The notes: generated by a model not told the origin, from the sequence alone. DNA of 64,000 bases from Antedon mediterranea (GCF_964355755.1 NC_092677.1:22724101-22788100), one strand, 5' to 3'. Counted from the first letter of the stretch, positions 1-13,022 are shown. Made by a program: numbers and translations.

Positions 1-747
1 GGTGTTCATGTATTTTACCATTGAAATTTATCCTTTTATAGTTATTTGTTTGGAGAGGAAGGCTACTGCTTAACAAGTTTACAGACTGCATTAGGCTATG
101 TGCTACGGACATTGGTCACAATATAGACACAATGTGGCAACAATAAGTAAAATAGCAGTCATTTATTTTTTAAGCCATTTTGACCGTTTCAAGAAAGAAG
201 AAAATGGAGGGATTTATGTACACATAATTATCCACAAAAAAAGGAACTAAAAGTATAGTAAACATAAGTTTACATTGGCAATAGAGAAATGAATGGTAAA
301 CCAGATTGTCTCACTTTTGTCTGGGTAAACATCACACTGTTGCCTACAAGACAGGTTGCTTTAACAACCTGTATTGTACTTGTTTATGCTATGCTACATA
401 TTTGTATGCAACTAATGTATATACAGTACCACCATAAGTGTATCTGATTGTTAATATGATCTTATATTTCCAATCTTTACTCTGCATGTCTTTTTATATC
501 TGATAAAATGGATAAAATGTATGTAACTCGTTAATAACAATGGTTGGTGATAGTGAATAAAGCTAATGATTGATTGTGATCGTGACTATGTTTCACTATG
601 TGGAACCTTGTCACTCAAGTCGGTCAATATTTACACAGTATAACCTACACTTGACTACAGTGCATGTTGAATCATTTATATTATCATCAACACATACTCA
701 AATTATGTTGCTTTCATCTCAAATCAAATTCTAAGCTGGGATATGCT

Positions 748-894
748 TTAAGCTTGGTTTTTTGAACCGCAATGTAACGACAACCAATTGACCAATCATA
801 AGCAAAAATTGAGATGGTAATCATGTCGTGATTGGTCATATTACTTGTTTTGCGCTGAAGTCCTTTCATTACGTCCAATTGGAAACCAAGCTTT
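748..894. mobile_element. Degenerate TTAA-flanked MITE, copy 1
   Basis: The ends are inverted: AAGCTTGGTTT near 750 and a matching AAACCAAGCTT ending near 893. A TTAA lies at 748-751 and a mutated TTTA at 892-895. The interior has ACCAATTGACCAATCATAAGC, i.e. the same ordered motifs (CCAATGACAAGC, ATTGGTCAATT) seen in the better-preserved copies at 51043-51201 and 59250-59434. It has no coding capacity. TTAA target sites are typical of piggyBac-like and Kolobok-like transposons. The internal match is imperfect, so this is an old copy. Confidence 0.6.
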
Positions 895-3800
895 ATAATG
901 TGAAATAAATAAATAACCTACTGGACTATATACCTGCATTAGACGTGACACATGTGATTAACATATATTAAACATACATGTCTATTTTGATATTTTTTTT
1001 AAACAATAATGTAAAAATAATAATATATTTATGATGATGTGATATGTAAAAATGTTGAAATTTAACACTTAGACCTACTACACTAATGTTTATAATACTA
1101 CAAAATCCAACATTTTATTTTACATTGTTTGTATTAACACTTTTTAGAATAATTGGAACATTCTTTTTAACATAACATTTTTTTTCTATCATTAGTTAAG
1201 TTGCAATTAAAAGTTTCCTAATAGTAGTATTTAGATTAAAAATATATATATAAACTTTTCTTCATTTAAGAAATAATACAGTACCATATTATATATTCAC
1301 TGTATGTACATTTGATACATTTTTATTTCATTCAAACCAAACGTCTATTGATTGAACATATTACCAATTTAAATTATTTGACATTTTATTGAATATAAAA
1401 AGAATATTAATTTTACAAATAAAAGTTTATGATCTAAAGATAAAAATCTTTGTGACAATATTGTGTTAACGTTTGATTATTTTTAATATTATGATACATG
1501 CATTATGAGGAATTAATAATAATATAATATATACGATCTCAATTAATTATTACTAATTAATGTATTAATACTAATTTTGAAAAATATGTACAATATTCAC
1601 AATATACTCATGGAAAAAGTGATATTATTTACAACTCGTGATACTATAACATTTATAACTTTTGTTTTTGCTCTTGGAAAAAAAAAGTGAATCGTACATG
1701 ATACTAGATGGTTGATAGGAAGCCACTCAAGAATGCCCCTGGGAATCCATTTCAAATACCGGTAGTACTTTTAAAAGCTTTTGAGACTAAACTTGCGTAA
1801 ACCTAACATCTGTATTTGAGTGGATGAGATCATTTTGTATGAGCAAACTTTTTATTCTTATCCCGAATTAAATTATTATTATTATTAAGGCTCTTATGAT
1901 ACTTGGTGATGTACGATACACAGCAAGCCAAACTGAGAGCCTTGGCGAGAAAGAAACGATATGCAGTGAATCATTAGAAATACAGTATAAGTCAGTCTTA
2001 CAAACGATAATCACTTTAACCGATATTTAAATCCAGACAGTTAAATACAGCAGTATTAGGAAGCTATACTGAGACACTGACATATTAAAGATTAACACGT
2101 ATCTACTGGTACAGTCGTTAATATTTATTGGCCTACTGTAAGTGCATTTACCTATCATAGCGCAACATGAGTAATCATGCACGCATAATTTCAATTCAAC
2201 ATTTCTGCAGATATTCAACCATTATTCAACGTTGTAGGCCTACATGATTTTTTTTTCTCACAAATTGACCAATTACAGTTTGCTTTAAAACATTTTTCTT
2301 GTCTGGTAAAATCTCTGATGCTGCGAAATGTTTCAAAAATATATTTTTATTTAACATTTCGAGAAAAAATGCCTAAGTACAGGCCTATAGGCCTATAGAC
2401 ATATGAATCAAATTAAGTCTGAGACTAAACACAAAGTACAGATATTTTAAAAAATCTTTCCGCGTGACCAATTCAGTTTTTGTTTCCTTGATGGATGCAG
2501 CAAAGTGAAATAGAAAAACATCGCATTTCATAAAGATGCTCTTAAAAGTGCATTGTCAATGAAGTCTGTAATATTAGGCAATCGAAGACCTAGTAAACTG
2601 ATGAAACAGTACGATAGGCATATGCGTATATTGAAAAGTCACCTGGGTGGTTCGCTGTACATGTATCTATAACAAGAATTTGTGATTGAAGATCTCCATT
2701 TTGGTCTTCAGTCTTCTTGACATTATCATTCCCCCCGTCATATTCCCTCTTCGATGCTGTCAGTGCAGTGACGGTTCAGGGGTGTTTCTGTGTGCCGGTG
2801 GTGCTATTACCTATACCTTGCCTTGCAGACGACGTACTTTCACACATTTTTTCACTTTTTTAGCTACCCACTTAAATTGTTCTTTCTGTTGCAGATCACA
2901 ATACACACATGGAAGATTGAAATTGTATTTATTTAATTTAATTTCCCTCGGTAATCAATCTACAATCTTGTACACCATCAAATCGACCCGTACTGTTTTA
3001 CCGTGACATACTTCTTGTTAATTTGCTCTATTCTTTTATATATTTTTAAATAATGATAAACCTTCGAAAATGCACATTATGTTTCTAAATTTTGTAGCTC
3101 AATGTTGGATTTTTTTTTTCTTCTGTAGGCCTAATTCCATTGGTTTTTTTCAGCTGTTGACACACAGAATAAAGACCAGTTCAGTAAAGTAAACGTATTT
3201 TGTGATTGCAGCTTCAAAATGACACGTTACAGAAGTTGTTGTGTCATTTGATTTATAACATATTTTATGAATTTAAACATGGTATGAATTGTGAACACTT
3301 GTTGTCATGGGCAAATACCTTGAGTAGCTCTTCCGATATGCCTTTCAAGGGTCTCTTCCGCTTTCACACTTGATTACGGTAGCAGACATAAGCAAGCAGC
3401 TGAAAAATGAAAAAAGGGATTGTCTGAATTTTGTTGTTAAACAGATCTAAAAAATAGTGTATGATACAACATCAGCTATTTCAAATAAATGTAATAATGA
3501 TTTTAATCGGTAATATCCTATCGTGCATCGAGTAGAAATATCGTAATTTTACCATATTTTCATCACTTTTTTTATCATACCAAATTAAAGACCACTTTGG
3601 GGATCGAGATTTTAGTGGTCTTAAGACTTAAGTAGCTTTTAATTAGAATTCCCCGACCAGACCGACACTTATAAAGTGGTATTTAAATTACCCTATTTAG
3701 AGGGAAATTAAATGTCAAAATTGTTATCCCGCTGAAAAGGAGTACAGTATAACTATCACCAGGTTGGTGTGTCTGTCCTTTTGTCCATTGCGTGCGTGTC

Positions 3801-4307
3801 TTTAATTTGAGGGAAAATTTGAAGAAAAAATGTTCAGGAACACAAACCGTGGTCTTTGGTCTCTAATTAGAGGGAGTCTTTAATAGGAGGGAGCAGCTAA
3901 TGTGATGATTGAGAATGAAACTGTTTCTACAATTTCTGGATGAGGCGGGTAAATTAAATAAGTGGTGCATGAAAGACCCTTTCCAAACGATTCAAGAAAA
4001 GGTCTGACATAGACGGGGACATAGATAGTTCATAGTTCATCAGACTAAACATCATTTATTTGTAGGCTTTTCAAAAGGTGAAGTTTTTTTTCTTTGCTAA
4101 AACAAACTTGAATAATGCCGGGCACTTATTAGGATCAAGGGTAGGTGAAAGTAGAACACCATTCATTAAATCTATTTTTGTAAAAGTGAAGGTCAATAAC
4201 ATACTCAAGAACACGTAAGCCTACTTACTACACTACAAGAGCCTTTTGCAGGTCATTTTAAAGTATCATTTAAAATCATAATTTAAAATCGCATGTAATC
4301 TTCCCCT

Positions 4308-5190
4308 CACCCTCTACTCTCAATCAATGCACCCCTTACCCTCTACCCTCTCTCAATTCACCCCTCACCCTCTATACTCTCTCCATTCACCCCTCACCCT
4401 CTACCCTCTCTCAATGCACCCCCATCATAATATACTCTCTCAATTCACCCCTTATCCTCTATACTCTCTCAATGCACGCTTCACCCTCTACCCTCTCTCG
4501 ATGCACCCCTTATCCTCTATACTCTCTCAATGCACTCCTTATCCTCTGCTCTCTCAATTCACGCTTCACCTTCTACCCTCTCTCGATGCACCCCTCACCC
4601 TCTATACTCTCTCAATTCACCCTTTTCCTCTATATACTCTCTCAATGCACGCTTCACCCTCTACTCTCTCTCAATGCACCTCTCATCCTCTAATTCTCTG
4701 AATGCCCCACCATCTATACTCTCTCAATGCACCCCTCACCCTCTACCCTCTCTCGATGCACCCCTCATCCTCTATACTATACTCAATTTATCCCTTATCA
4801 TCTATACTCTCTCAATTCACGCTTCACCCTCTATCCTCTCTCGATACACCCCTCATCCTCTATACTCTCTCAATGCCCCACCATCTACACTCTCTCAATG
4901 CACCCTCACCCTCTACCCTCTCTCAATACACCCCTCATCCTCCATACTCTCTCAATGCACCCTTCCCCCTCTACCCTCTCTTGATGCACCCCTCACCCTC
5001 TACCCTCACTCAATGCACCCCTCACCCTCTACTCTCTCACAATGCACCCTCATCCTCTACCCTCTCTCTCTCTCCCTCAATTCACCCCTCACCATCTATA
5101 TTCTCTCAATGGACGCATCACCCTCTAATCTCTCTCCCCCTCAATGCACCCCTCACACTCTAGTCTCTTGATGCACCCCTCATCCTCTAC
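4308..5190. repeat. 27-bp minisatellite, pyrimidine-rich
   Basis: About 880 bp consist of roughly 30 imperfect copies of a ~27-bp unit, approximately CTCTCAATGCACCCCTCACC followed by CTCTAC. The strand is almost purine-free apart from the AATGCA core. Because 27 is a multiple of three, several long open frames run through it in three frames with 9-residue periodicity (MHPSPSTLS-like). Those frames are artefacts of the repeat and not genes. Unit variants differ at two or three positions, and a few units have lost or gained one or more bases. Confidence 0.9.
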
Positions 5191-6540
5191 CCTTCTTAAT
5201 ACAATACATTTCTTACGTGTCGTGCTGGATAAATAATGACTAACCATGCCGTTTTCAACTATTCGTGAGAGATGAAAACACGGGTATGGTAATGATGACA
5301 TGTGAAAATTCTTTAATGTCAAATTTCGTTTATTTTAACAATCTTATCTAGGTTTGATATTAACTTATTTTGAACGGAAACGGCGACATTTGACACTATA
5401 TACATGATGGCAATTGAATAAATGAGTCGGTATGACATAACAGCGGGTGATAACTAAGGACCGTGGGGAGTTATTTATCTTGATTTGACGGTGCTGCTTA
5501 AATCAGTTATCATCTCATCTATACTCATCCTGCTGACTTAATACACACTATTCGTTTTGGTGTAACTGCTTCTATAGAATTTAGACTTCGTACTAATGTT
5601 GATGAACCAGGCGTACGGTGGGGGTTGACGTGCTTACATTCCAATCCCAAATTTAGATCCCGGGTTCAATCTTTACCTACTAATGTTCCAGGGTCTTCAA
5701 GTCTACTGTTATACTAGGCAGAATAGCATTTATCCAATCATCAATTATTGACGCGAATTACTTGCTGCTGCTGGATCCCAAAGAAAACAAGGTCTTTAAA
5801 AAACCCGATTTAATCAGTATTCTTTTAAAAATGCCAGATGTCTTTTTAATTATGTAGAATATTAAAGTCTCCAACTTCCCTAGTAATTTACATTTAAAAA
5901 CGGTTACTTGTAGAAGAAATATATAAGTTAATATAACATGTTCTAGCCTGAAAATAAGAACTATTGTACAATAATTGCAATCTTATTCGGATGCCGGTAG
6001 GCCATAATACAATTACAGAAAACGTTACCCCTATACTATACCGACAGAAATATACATTATACAGTTTCAACCAATGTAGTTAGTCGGGAAAGAGTGATGT
6101 AATGTAATTTCGCTCGTCCCTGATGAATATTAACACAATTTGTATAGATCAGTTTTTAGCGATTTGGTCAAAATCATGTTCCTCGCGATTTCTTTTAGAA
6201 TTTCTAATTTAAAGAATCAGAATCAACTTGATCTTCCATTTGTCTTTTAATTTTTTTTATAACGTATGTTTTCTCCATAGTCAATTTTTGACTGAAGGAT
6301 GCCTGATGATGCAAGCCTGGATGTTTTTGAACATTTGTATTAGTAGGTACTAGTCATCATTCTGATACAGTGATCTATAGGATGGATGTAGGACTTATAA
6401 TGTAAAGTGCATTAGGCCTACACCATGTATGTCCAAAGTCGTAGTGATCCTGTACTAAAATCGATTGATTACCCAATATTAATCGTATTAGGCATATATG
6501 CCTGTGATCCAGGGTCGTCACCTAGACCATGGAGGAAAAT

Positions 6541-6785
6541 GCCTAGACCAAGGCTATCTAACAACATGATGCTGAGCTCCGGAGTACAAACAAATTATCT
6601 ATGGCTGCGACACGATCAGTTTCATGCCCGTTAACCGACACCGCGTACCGCGGCGGAGAATAATATGTACATTGTGCGGTACTGATGGACTTGTCGTAGC
6701 CAGACATAAGATCAAAGAACTGTTACGAGTTCCTATCGTGGCAAGGTGGGTTCGGTGTCCTGTTGTTAGATAGATGCCTTGTCTA
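6541..6785. repeat. Imperfect long hairpin, MITE-like
   Basis: The outer arms pair GACCAAGGCTATCTAACAAC (6541 on) with GTTGTTAGATAGATGCCTTG (about 6760-6780). Inside them, TATGGCTGCGACA (about 6600) pairs with TGTCGTAGCCAGACATA (about 6692-6708). The interior has no coding content. The inner motif GGCTGCGACA next to GATCAAAG recurs at 26078-26162, which suggests a small dispersed family. No target duplication could be defined. Confidence 0.45.
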
Positions 6786-7320
6786 GAATCCAGCCGATCG
6801 GATCGGGTGTCGAAATTAAAGAAATTGTCCGAAAATTTCCAAACCAATCGTAGATCGTCTCTAATTGAAAACTCCCTTAAAACAATTCAATCCAAACTAA
6901 GCAATGTCTTCTTGCAATTAAAAAACCATCGAATTAAACACAACTGGTTTTATCTCATGGCACTCCACTCATGAAGTAGAGGATATTAACAAGGCCCGAT
7001 GCGTATGTGTTGAAACTGTTATTCAATCATATCAAATCGTACAATCATATAAGCATACATTAATATGTATTTTAATAAGTGTACAGTATTGCTTTTATGT
7101 AACAAAATATAATAGTCATAGCCATACAAAAATTACCATTTATAATGGTCAAGTTGTAAAACACAACTTTAGAGACATTATTTAGGCCTCCTATACTATT
7201 TTTATTTTATGTATTTAGGCACATGTGGCCAAGGATTACCAATAGTAAATTAATCACTGTCTTACAGGGTAATCCTGATACAGGGCTATTTTGTGAACCA
7301 ATTCACCGGGGTATCCTCCA

Positions 7321-7365
7321 TACTCGTCTCGAATGATGAACTGGGTTCTTTAAAGTGCACACGAG
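7321..7365. repeat. 45-bp direct repeat, copy A
   Basis: The sequence TACTCGTCTCGAA, a short variable middle, then TTCTTTAAAGTGCACACGA is repeated in the same orientation at 8217-8263. The two copies match across most of their length. This could be the end of a decayed dispersed repeat. I see no larger element that it delimits. Confidence 0.5.
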
Positions 7366-8216
7366 TTTTAAATGTGTACACTGGACCTATGGTTTATAGT
7401 CCTTATCCGAGAAGACTTGTTCCACCACCAGAACTAGGAGCGAGTCGGCCTAACCCATGCCGATATCATTGGCTCTTTAGTATGCTCGGCCATTTGACTC
7501 GCTATAATTGATTATTTGGGCATTTACATACACGTACTTACATACACGTACTTCGTAAACAAGCTGGGCTTGTATAGTACATGTTTATGATATTGATTAA
7601 TTAATATTAAGTCTAGAATATAAAAATATGTTATTACAGTAGTAGATAGTATAGGCCTATAGGCCTCTGTATTTCTTTTAATAATAAGAAGCTAATACAG
7701 AATTAAACTTTCAACTGCAATTGTGTCAAGTTTAATATAGGGCCTACAGTAGTATTGGTTTCCCTTAAGTTTAATAGTCCTAACTCAAATTGTTATAATT
7801 AAAAAAACCTGTCTTTAAAATTTAATTACGTATTTTATAACTTATCGAATGAATACAGTAGACATATCTTCACTGTCAATTGATATTGTTAACAAGCTTG
7901 TATTTCTTTCTGACTGTTTTACTTTACCGCTTTGATTGAGCTTTCTGTTTATTTGTATCTACAGTGTCTCTACTGAAATTCAGTAACAGATACTCACATC
8001 GTTATTTTTTTTACTAATTTGTCTTTTGATTTGTAGGCCTAATATAGACCTCCTAATGGGCCTATAATTGGAAAGAATAATTTAATAATTTGAAAATTCA
8101 TTTGCAAATATATTTCGTGCTTTTATAACATTATAATAATATAAAATAGTGTCAATATTAAGATGAAAATGTTAGATTCAAATAACCACGTTTACATTTT
8201 AAACTACACATGGGCC

Positions 8217-8263
8217 TACTCGTCTCGAAAGACTTCTAAGTTGTTCTTTAAAGTGCACACGAA
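8217..8263. repeat. 45-bp direct repeat, copy B
   Basis: Second copy of the motif at 7321-7365, same orientation, about 0.9 kb downstream and just beyond the 3' end of the minus-strand sulfotransferase gene. The shared blocks are TACTCGTCTCGAA and TTCTTTAAAGTGCACACGA. Confidence 0.5.
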
Positions 8264-8326
8264 CATTTTGTGCACAAATATGTCACAAATAAAGTATATT
8301 ATTCTGTGCATTTTGAAATACCGTGT

Positions 8327-9604
8327 TTACACTCCAATCTCTTCTCTACTTTTCATAACTGGAAAATGAACATCTTGTAGTTGTTGTTCAGTGTAAACAT
8401 TCACATACCCTAATGATTGCATTGTTTCGGCACATGTTTTTTGAATTTCAAGTACTGTAGATAAATTTGAATACATCCTCCACGCATGGGCGACGTCCGA
8501 AGACTTTTTATTTAGTTTATGATTTTTATGCTCGCATGGGTTCGATTGCGTTTGATTTTTTCTTATTGTATTTTCAACTATCCATTGCTGTATTCTTTGA
8601 GTAAAAGGTATTTGTAAAAAGTCGTATACTTCCCTTGCTGCTTCCATTGGTTGCAACGAAAGATCTTCAAATCGAACTCGTTTGTAGTTTCCAAGCAACC
8701 ACTTTGTTTCGCTATCCCATAATTTGATAATTTCATTAACATGTCGACATGTCCAGTGCATGCCAAATAATTTGTTACTCATAACATATCTTTCATCAAA
8801 CGTATTCTTACGTGAAAAGTGTATTCCTCTTGGATCACGTACAAGATGGATGATTTTCAGATTGTATTTTCGTACTAATTTTTCTAAAAATGTAATGTCA
8901 GTTAATTTAATCACTTTAAAAAACTTATATGGATGAGACTGACATGTTTGTGTAACGTTTTCAGGCGTCAGGTCCGGACACTGCTTGAATTTCCGACGAT
9001 TACACGGCCCGGGCTTTGCACCTTGAGTAATTTCCGTTGGGCATAGCTTAATAAGTGCGTTACTAGAAACTCGGTGAAGTATGTCGTTATTAGTCTCTTC
9101 AATCCATGTATTTAGTAAACTATTTGTAAAATCACATTTGTACATAGTTTCAAGTACTTTTGTTGTCTCTGCTTGTTTCACCTTCTCCTGTCCTAGAAAT
9201 CGTAAAGGTTCAAATAAATAGAAAATGTCATCATGCATATTGAACAACTGGCCGGTGAAAGAAGATCCCGAACGCCAAGACGCTATTAAAATCACGTTGA
9301 CTGGTTTTACCGTCTGTTTATGCGTTATAGATTTCTGTGTAGAATCGGTATCTAATTGATAATATCCTAAACTATTGTTCCCAATACTTTTTGGCACTGT
9401 GTTCCATTGATCAAGAAAAAAGATGTACAAAACCGTAATAAATAATATAAGTAGAATTTTTCGAAGGCTTTTCCGAAAAAGTTTCAGTCTCATCATGATG
9501 GAACAATTTATAACAAATAGTCTTGATCGACTTGATTGACTTCTTATGGTTAGTATGAAGTATAATCGCCTTCTTTCTTCAACGTGTGTTCTAAAAATAC
9601 TCAA
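8327..9604 (-). CDS. Carbohydrate sulfotransferase (Golgi, PAPS-dependent), CHST1/3-like
   Basis: An intronless frame of 425 codons. The family transfers sulfate from PAPS to carbohydrate hydroxyls on glycoproteins or proteoglycans in the Golgi lumen. The PAPS 5'-phosphosulfate loop is SWRSGSSFTG (residues 109-118) and the 3'-phosphate site is HLVRDPRGIHFSR (253-265). FYLFEPLRFLG (128-138) is typical of the GlcNAc/Gal 6-O group. A hydrophobic segment at about 50-64 is a type II signal anchor. The first Met gives a long 48-residue cytosolic tail; the Met pair at codons 37-38 (ATG at 9496/9493), directly before the basic MRLKLFRKSLRK stretch, is a more plausible start and gives 388-389 residues. 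The second gene at 22553-23725 is a clear paralogue on the same strand. Family membership is secure; acceptor specificity cannot be read from the sequence. Confidence 0.9.
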   Translation of the reverse strand: MSIFRTHVEERRRLYFILTIRSQSSRSRLFVINCSIMMRLKLFRKSLRKILLILFITVLYIFFLDQWNTVPKSIGNNSLGYYQLDTDSTQKSITHKQTVKPVNVILIASWRSGSSFTGQLFNMHDDIFYLFEPLRFLGQEKVKQAETTKVLETMYKCDFTNSLLNTWIEETNNDILHRVSSNALIKLCPTEITQGAKPGPCNRRKFKQCPDLTPENVTQTCQSHPYKFFKVIKLTDITFLEKLVRKYNLKIIHLVRDPRGIHFSRKNTFDERYVMSNKLFGMHWTCRHVNEIIKLWDSETKWLLGNYKRVRFEDLSLQPMEAAREVYDFLQIPFTQRIQQWIVENTIRKNQTQSNPCEHKNHKLNKKSSDVAHAWRMYSNLSTVLEIQKTCAETMQSLGYVNVYTEQQLQDVHFPVMKSREEIGV

Positions 9605-11039
9605 CTAATGATTCCATGTATTGATCTTAAATCCCAACTTTGCAAAAATTGTACTCCCATATGCCAATAGTCTAGGGTTGTGACCTTCATCAACGTCTCA
9701 ACCATCATAATTATTTCTCTACCGATAATCCATCTTGCGTCAAGCTGCTATCTGTGTATTAAATATAGTCTCATTTAGAATATAACTTGTATTAAATGTG
9801 TATATGTCCATGATGGTCATATAGGCTATATATTTCAACCTCCATACATGTGTGTTTTTGTTTAAATCAATTTAAGGGTGGGGCTACGTGTATTTTCAGA
9901 GCATAATTATTCTTTACCATGGTCAATCTATTTCTGTAAATTATTTAGTTATAGGCCTACAGTATGTGATTGAAATAACTCATTGTTGTCGATACAAAGA
10001 TAGATAACCTTGCATTTACCTATATTTACTACTGTGCTTTATGACGTCACTCTCTTGTCGGTTACCGTACCTCTTTCCATGTCTGTGTCTTCCAATCCAT
10101 GTAATATGTTCATCTAGAATTCCAACATTTACTGTAAACGATTTCTTATTTGTCGATAATTCTGGTTTCTTCTCCCCAACATTGTAATGGAAATTTACTT
10201 CCACCTAGAGATCTCGGCTACCATCTTCAATGTCTTCAAAAGGTCCAACAACAACAATGATGATCACTGCGTGTGTCGCTCCAGTAGTGTTAATAGGTTA
10301 TGAATGAAAATTTACCATCTCAGAGATACAAAAAACTATTAGTAGGCCTGTGATAGAAAAAAGTGCGTTATTATAGATCTTAATGTACACTAGCAAAAAG
10401 ACTGAACAATTAAAACATTTAGAGTAGGCATTATCCTCCATATCTGTAATAAACATAAATTTAGCTGATATGCCTACCAGGTGATACCAATCAATTATTT
10501 ATATGTTCATTGCATATGCAATTTAAGTCTATTTATTGTGGGCTTCTACTACTAACTTAAATCAGAAGATCCTTGATATAAAATTATATGAATAAAAACA
10601 ATTACCTACCTGCAGATGTAATGAAACGAAATAACAGTTGTAATCATTATTGTTACTGGCAATGCAACAATAGCGTTGATACAACCATTATTTTGATCCT
10701 ACAACATCCTGCTTGCTCAGCAGTTATATAATAATGATCTAAAATTATTATTGATTGAGCTATTAGATCGGTGCCGTGTGGGGGCGCTAGTATATTTTAA
10801 TTGTAGTTCAGAAGATTGGCAAAAGTGGACACTTTTGGTATGTTGACATTATTGACATCATGAACAATGTTATAGGCCTGGCCTAGATGTTAAAACCTCC
10901 AGCTAATGCAGAAACACCAACAGCTTATGTAGTACAAACAAACCTATGTCTGAATTATGTACAAATGCAAAAAAATCTTTACTTAGCTATCATGAGTCTA
11001 TGCATCTCTCGAAAGCGACCGACTTTCAAAAAGCGGCCA

Positions 11040-11775
11040 TCTCGAAAGCGACCACCTCGTTAGGTGGTCCTTTAAAAGAGGTGGTCACTAAACTATATAA
11101 AGTGGTAGTTGTGGTTAATAGAAGTTGTCGTTTACGAGAGGTGATGGTCCTAAAAGAGATGGTATATACAAGTGGTAGTGGTAGTTTAAGAGATGTGGTC
11201 TTTCGTTTTAAAGAAAGTTGCTCGATTATGAGAAGCGATCGCCTTATTAAAGGAGGTGGTCGTTTAAAAGAGGAGGTGGTGGTGGTCAGTATTAAGAGAG
11301 ATGGTGGATACGAGACATGGCTTTATGAGAGATCCTTACAGGAGGTGGTCACTTAACAGAGGTGGTGGTTTTTAAAAGAGGTGGTCGGTTACGAGAGGTA
11401 GTAAATTATTAAAAGCGGTCCCATATGAAAGGAGGTGGTCGTTTAAGAGAGGTGGTCGCCTACCAGAGGTGGTCGTTATGAAATATGGTCGAATTCGATA
11501 GGACGGTCGGTTATGACAGTCCAGAGGTGGTGGTTCTTTAAAAGAGGTGGTCACTTACGAGCGGTAGTGGTCGTAAAGAGAGGTGGTCGCTTACGAGATA
11601 AGTCGATTATGAGAAGCGATCCCTTTGAGAGGAAGTGGTCGCTTACGAGATGTAGTCGATTATGAGAAGCGATCCCTTATGAGAGGAAGTGGTCGCTTAC
11701 ATAAGGTGGTTGATTATAAGACGCGGTCTCTTGCGAGAGGTGTTGTCGATTATGAGAATCGGTTTCCTAAGGTAG
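11040..11775. repeat. Degenerate GGTGGTCGCTTACGAGA tandem array
   Basis: Dozens of imperfect copies of a ~17-20-bp unit around GAGGTGGTCGCTTACGAGAG, with variants such as AGTCGATTATGAGAAGCGATC and GGTGGTCGTTTAAGAGA. Unit length drifts, so the array is old or complex. The unit resembles inverted motifs at 19137-19205 and 19637-19690 (AAGCGGCCAC, GTGGCCGCTTGCGGGAGG), so it may derive from a transposon end. Open frames through it have no domain and are repeat artefacts. Confidence 0.8.
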
Positions 11776-11816
11776 ATGGTGCGTTTTGAGTGTGTACGTC
11801 AGAGATGGGGCAATAC

Positions 11817-11909
11817 CAAGTGGGTTGTCTCGTATTCAAGGCGCTACATAACATCGCCCCAGATTATTTGGCAGCGCGGCTCTCCTTTGTAAGATTTTAC
11901 GATTTACAT
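11817..11909 (+). pseudogene. LINE reverse-transcriptase fragment (C-terminal part)
   Basis: One frame reads QVGCLVFKALHNIAPDYLAA and continues RLSF. The pattern VFKALHxxAPxYLAxxL matches the conserved segment after the polymerase domain of non-LTR retrotransposons of the CR1/L2/Jockey type. Only about 31 codons are recognisable. No catalytic YADD box or endonuclease is present nearby, so this is a dead 3' fragment. A likely continuation of the relic (GAGCTGTTAGGAGCTC and following) can be suspected to about 12140 but not shown. Confidence 0.6.
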
Positions 11910-13022
11910 AATATGTAAATATTATTGTGATTAGAAAAACGTTCTTAGTACCATTATAAAGCTAAAATTGTTACGATTCTTTCATTCAGAGCACATAGAA
12001 AGTTTCAATCAACAATCAAGTAAAAACATTGAAATTGGCTTTCTAAATGCAGAGGGGATGAGCTGTTAGGAGCTCATTTTACTAAGCCTGGACATTGTGG
12101 TAGGGGTGGCCAGTTAGTTTCCATGCCGCCTTATCCTCCAGGTACACATTTACAGCTGATAATTAGACTGGAAGTTGCCCGGTATCTCTGTATGATGGTA
12201 AAGATAGGACATTGACTTTTAAAATAAAATATGATTACCTCATATAAAAATGGAAAATGAATTAATTTAATTCCACTATGACACGTTAATGTGCGTCATA
12301 TTAATTCCATACATGGTACCATGGTATAATAAAGTAGGGCCTATACGTAGTGTAATATAGTGTTGCGTTGTTGAGGTACTAATGAAGACTCTTACTCGCT
12401 TGACTGTCGTAACACATATATTGTTTATTCAGTATAATACTTCAGTACAATATACAACTATAAGTATAGATAAGGAACGGAGGATCAATGATGCTGTCGG
12501 TGAGGTGTGAAGTGTGTAGGTCTGCTTCTGAAGAAGTGGCTGTGAGGTGTAGATGTTCTTCTGAAGAGGTGGCTGTAAGGTGTGTCTGGGCCCTTCTGAA
12601 ACTTGGGAGTATATTGGCTCAGTTCATTTGCATAATGTCATTACATCATTTATGGAGCTAATGATTGGTCCTAAGTTGGTCCAGGGGTGTTTAAGTGGGA
12701 ATGATTGATCTTATCTGGGGAGGTTACAATGATGAATTGGCCCTGTCGAATCTCTGCTTAACAACTGTCAATATCTAATTGTTTTACGATGGGAACAGTC
12801 ACAAAGTTAAGCTAAGTGTTTTCTTTAGGGATTCTATTATAAACTAAATGGTCATTAAAACATCTGGACAAACTCTCCTCTGGACTTTCTGGGTCAAGTT
12901 TGTGAACCTATTTGAATTCCGATACAAAGGTCAATTTCTTAAATATAAAAGTATATCGTTATATTACAGTAGGCCTATTTATTTAAAATGTTATTGTTAG
13001 GTAAGATTTGGCTGGCTATTTC

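Larger units (their letters stand above)
1..8326. other. Gene-free AT-rich flank
   Basis: I found no conserved protein, spliced gene or structural RNA on either strand. The open frames here are short, have no recognisable domain and sit in AT-rich or repetitive sequence. What can be supported is listed separately: a TTAA MITE (748-894), a 27-bp minisatellite (4308-5190), a hairpin repeat (6541-6785) and a pair of ~45-bp direct repeats (7321 and 8217). The rest looks like unconstrained intergenic DNA. Confidence 0.6.
9605..13022. other. Intergenic region between sulfotransferase and methyltransferase
   Basis: There is no host gene. It holds a GGTGGTC-rich tandem array (11040-11775) followed directly by a decayed LINE reverse-transcriptase fragment (11817-11909). 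At 12510-12600 a short direct repeat, CTTCTGAAGA(A/G)GTGGCTGT, occurs in tandem two to three times. The remainder is AT-rich and featureless to me. Confidence 0.55.

Noticed and set aside
3580-3895. Inverted AATTAAAGACCAC / GTGGTCTTTGGTCTCTAATT ends
   Set aside because: Pairing is short and gapped, with no target duplication; too weak to call an element.
4327-5171. Several long overlapping open frames with His/Pro/Ser-rich repeats
   Set aside because: They follow the 27-bp minisatellite period in all frames and have no domain; open only because the unit lacks stops.
5600-5680. tRNA-like module (B-box-like GGGTTCAATC after GATCCC)
   Set aside because: No good A box at the right distance and no acceptor stem; at most a decayed SINE head.
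12350-12800. Possible solo LTR (TGTTGCGTTG to ACAACTGTCA)
   Set aside because: The ends are weakly TG/CA but no target duplication, primer-binding site or second copy is visible.
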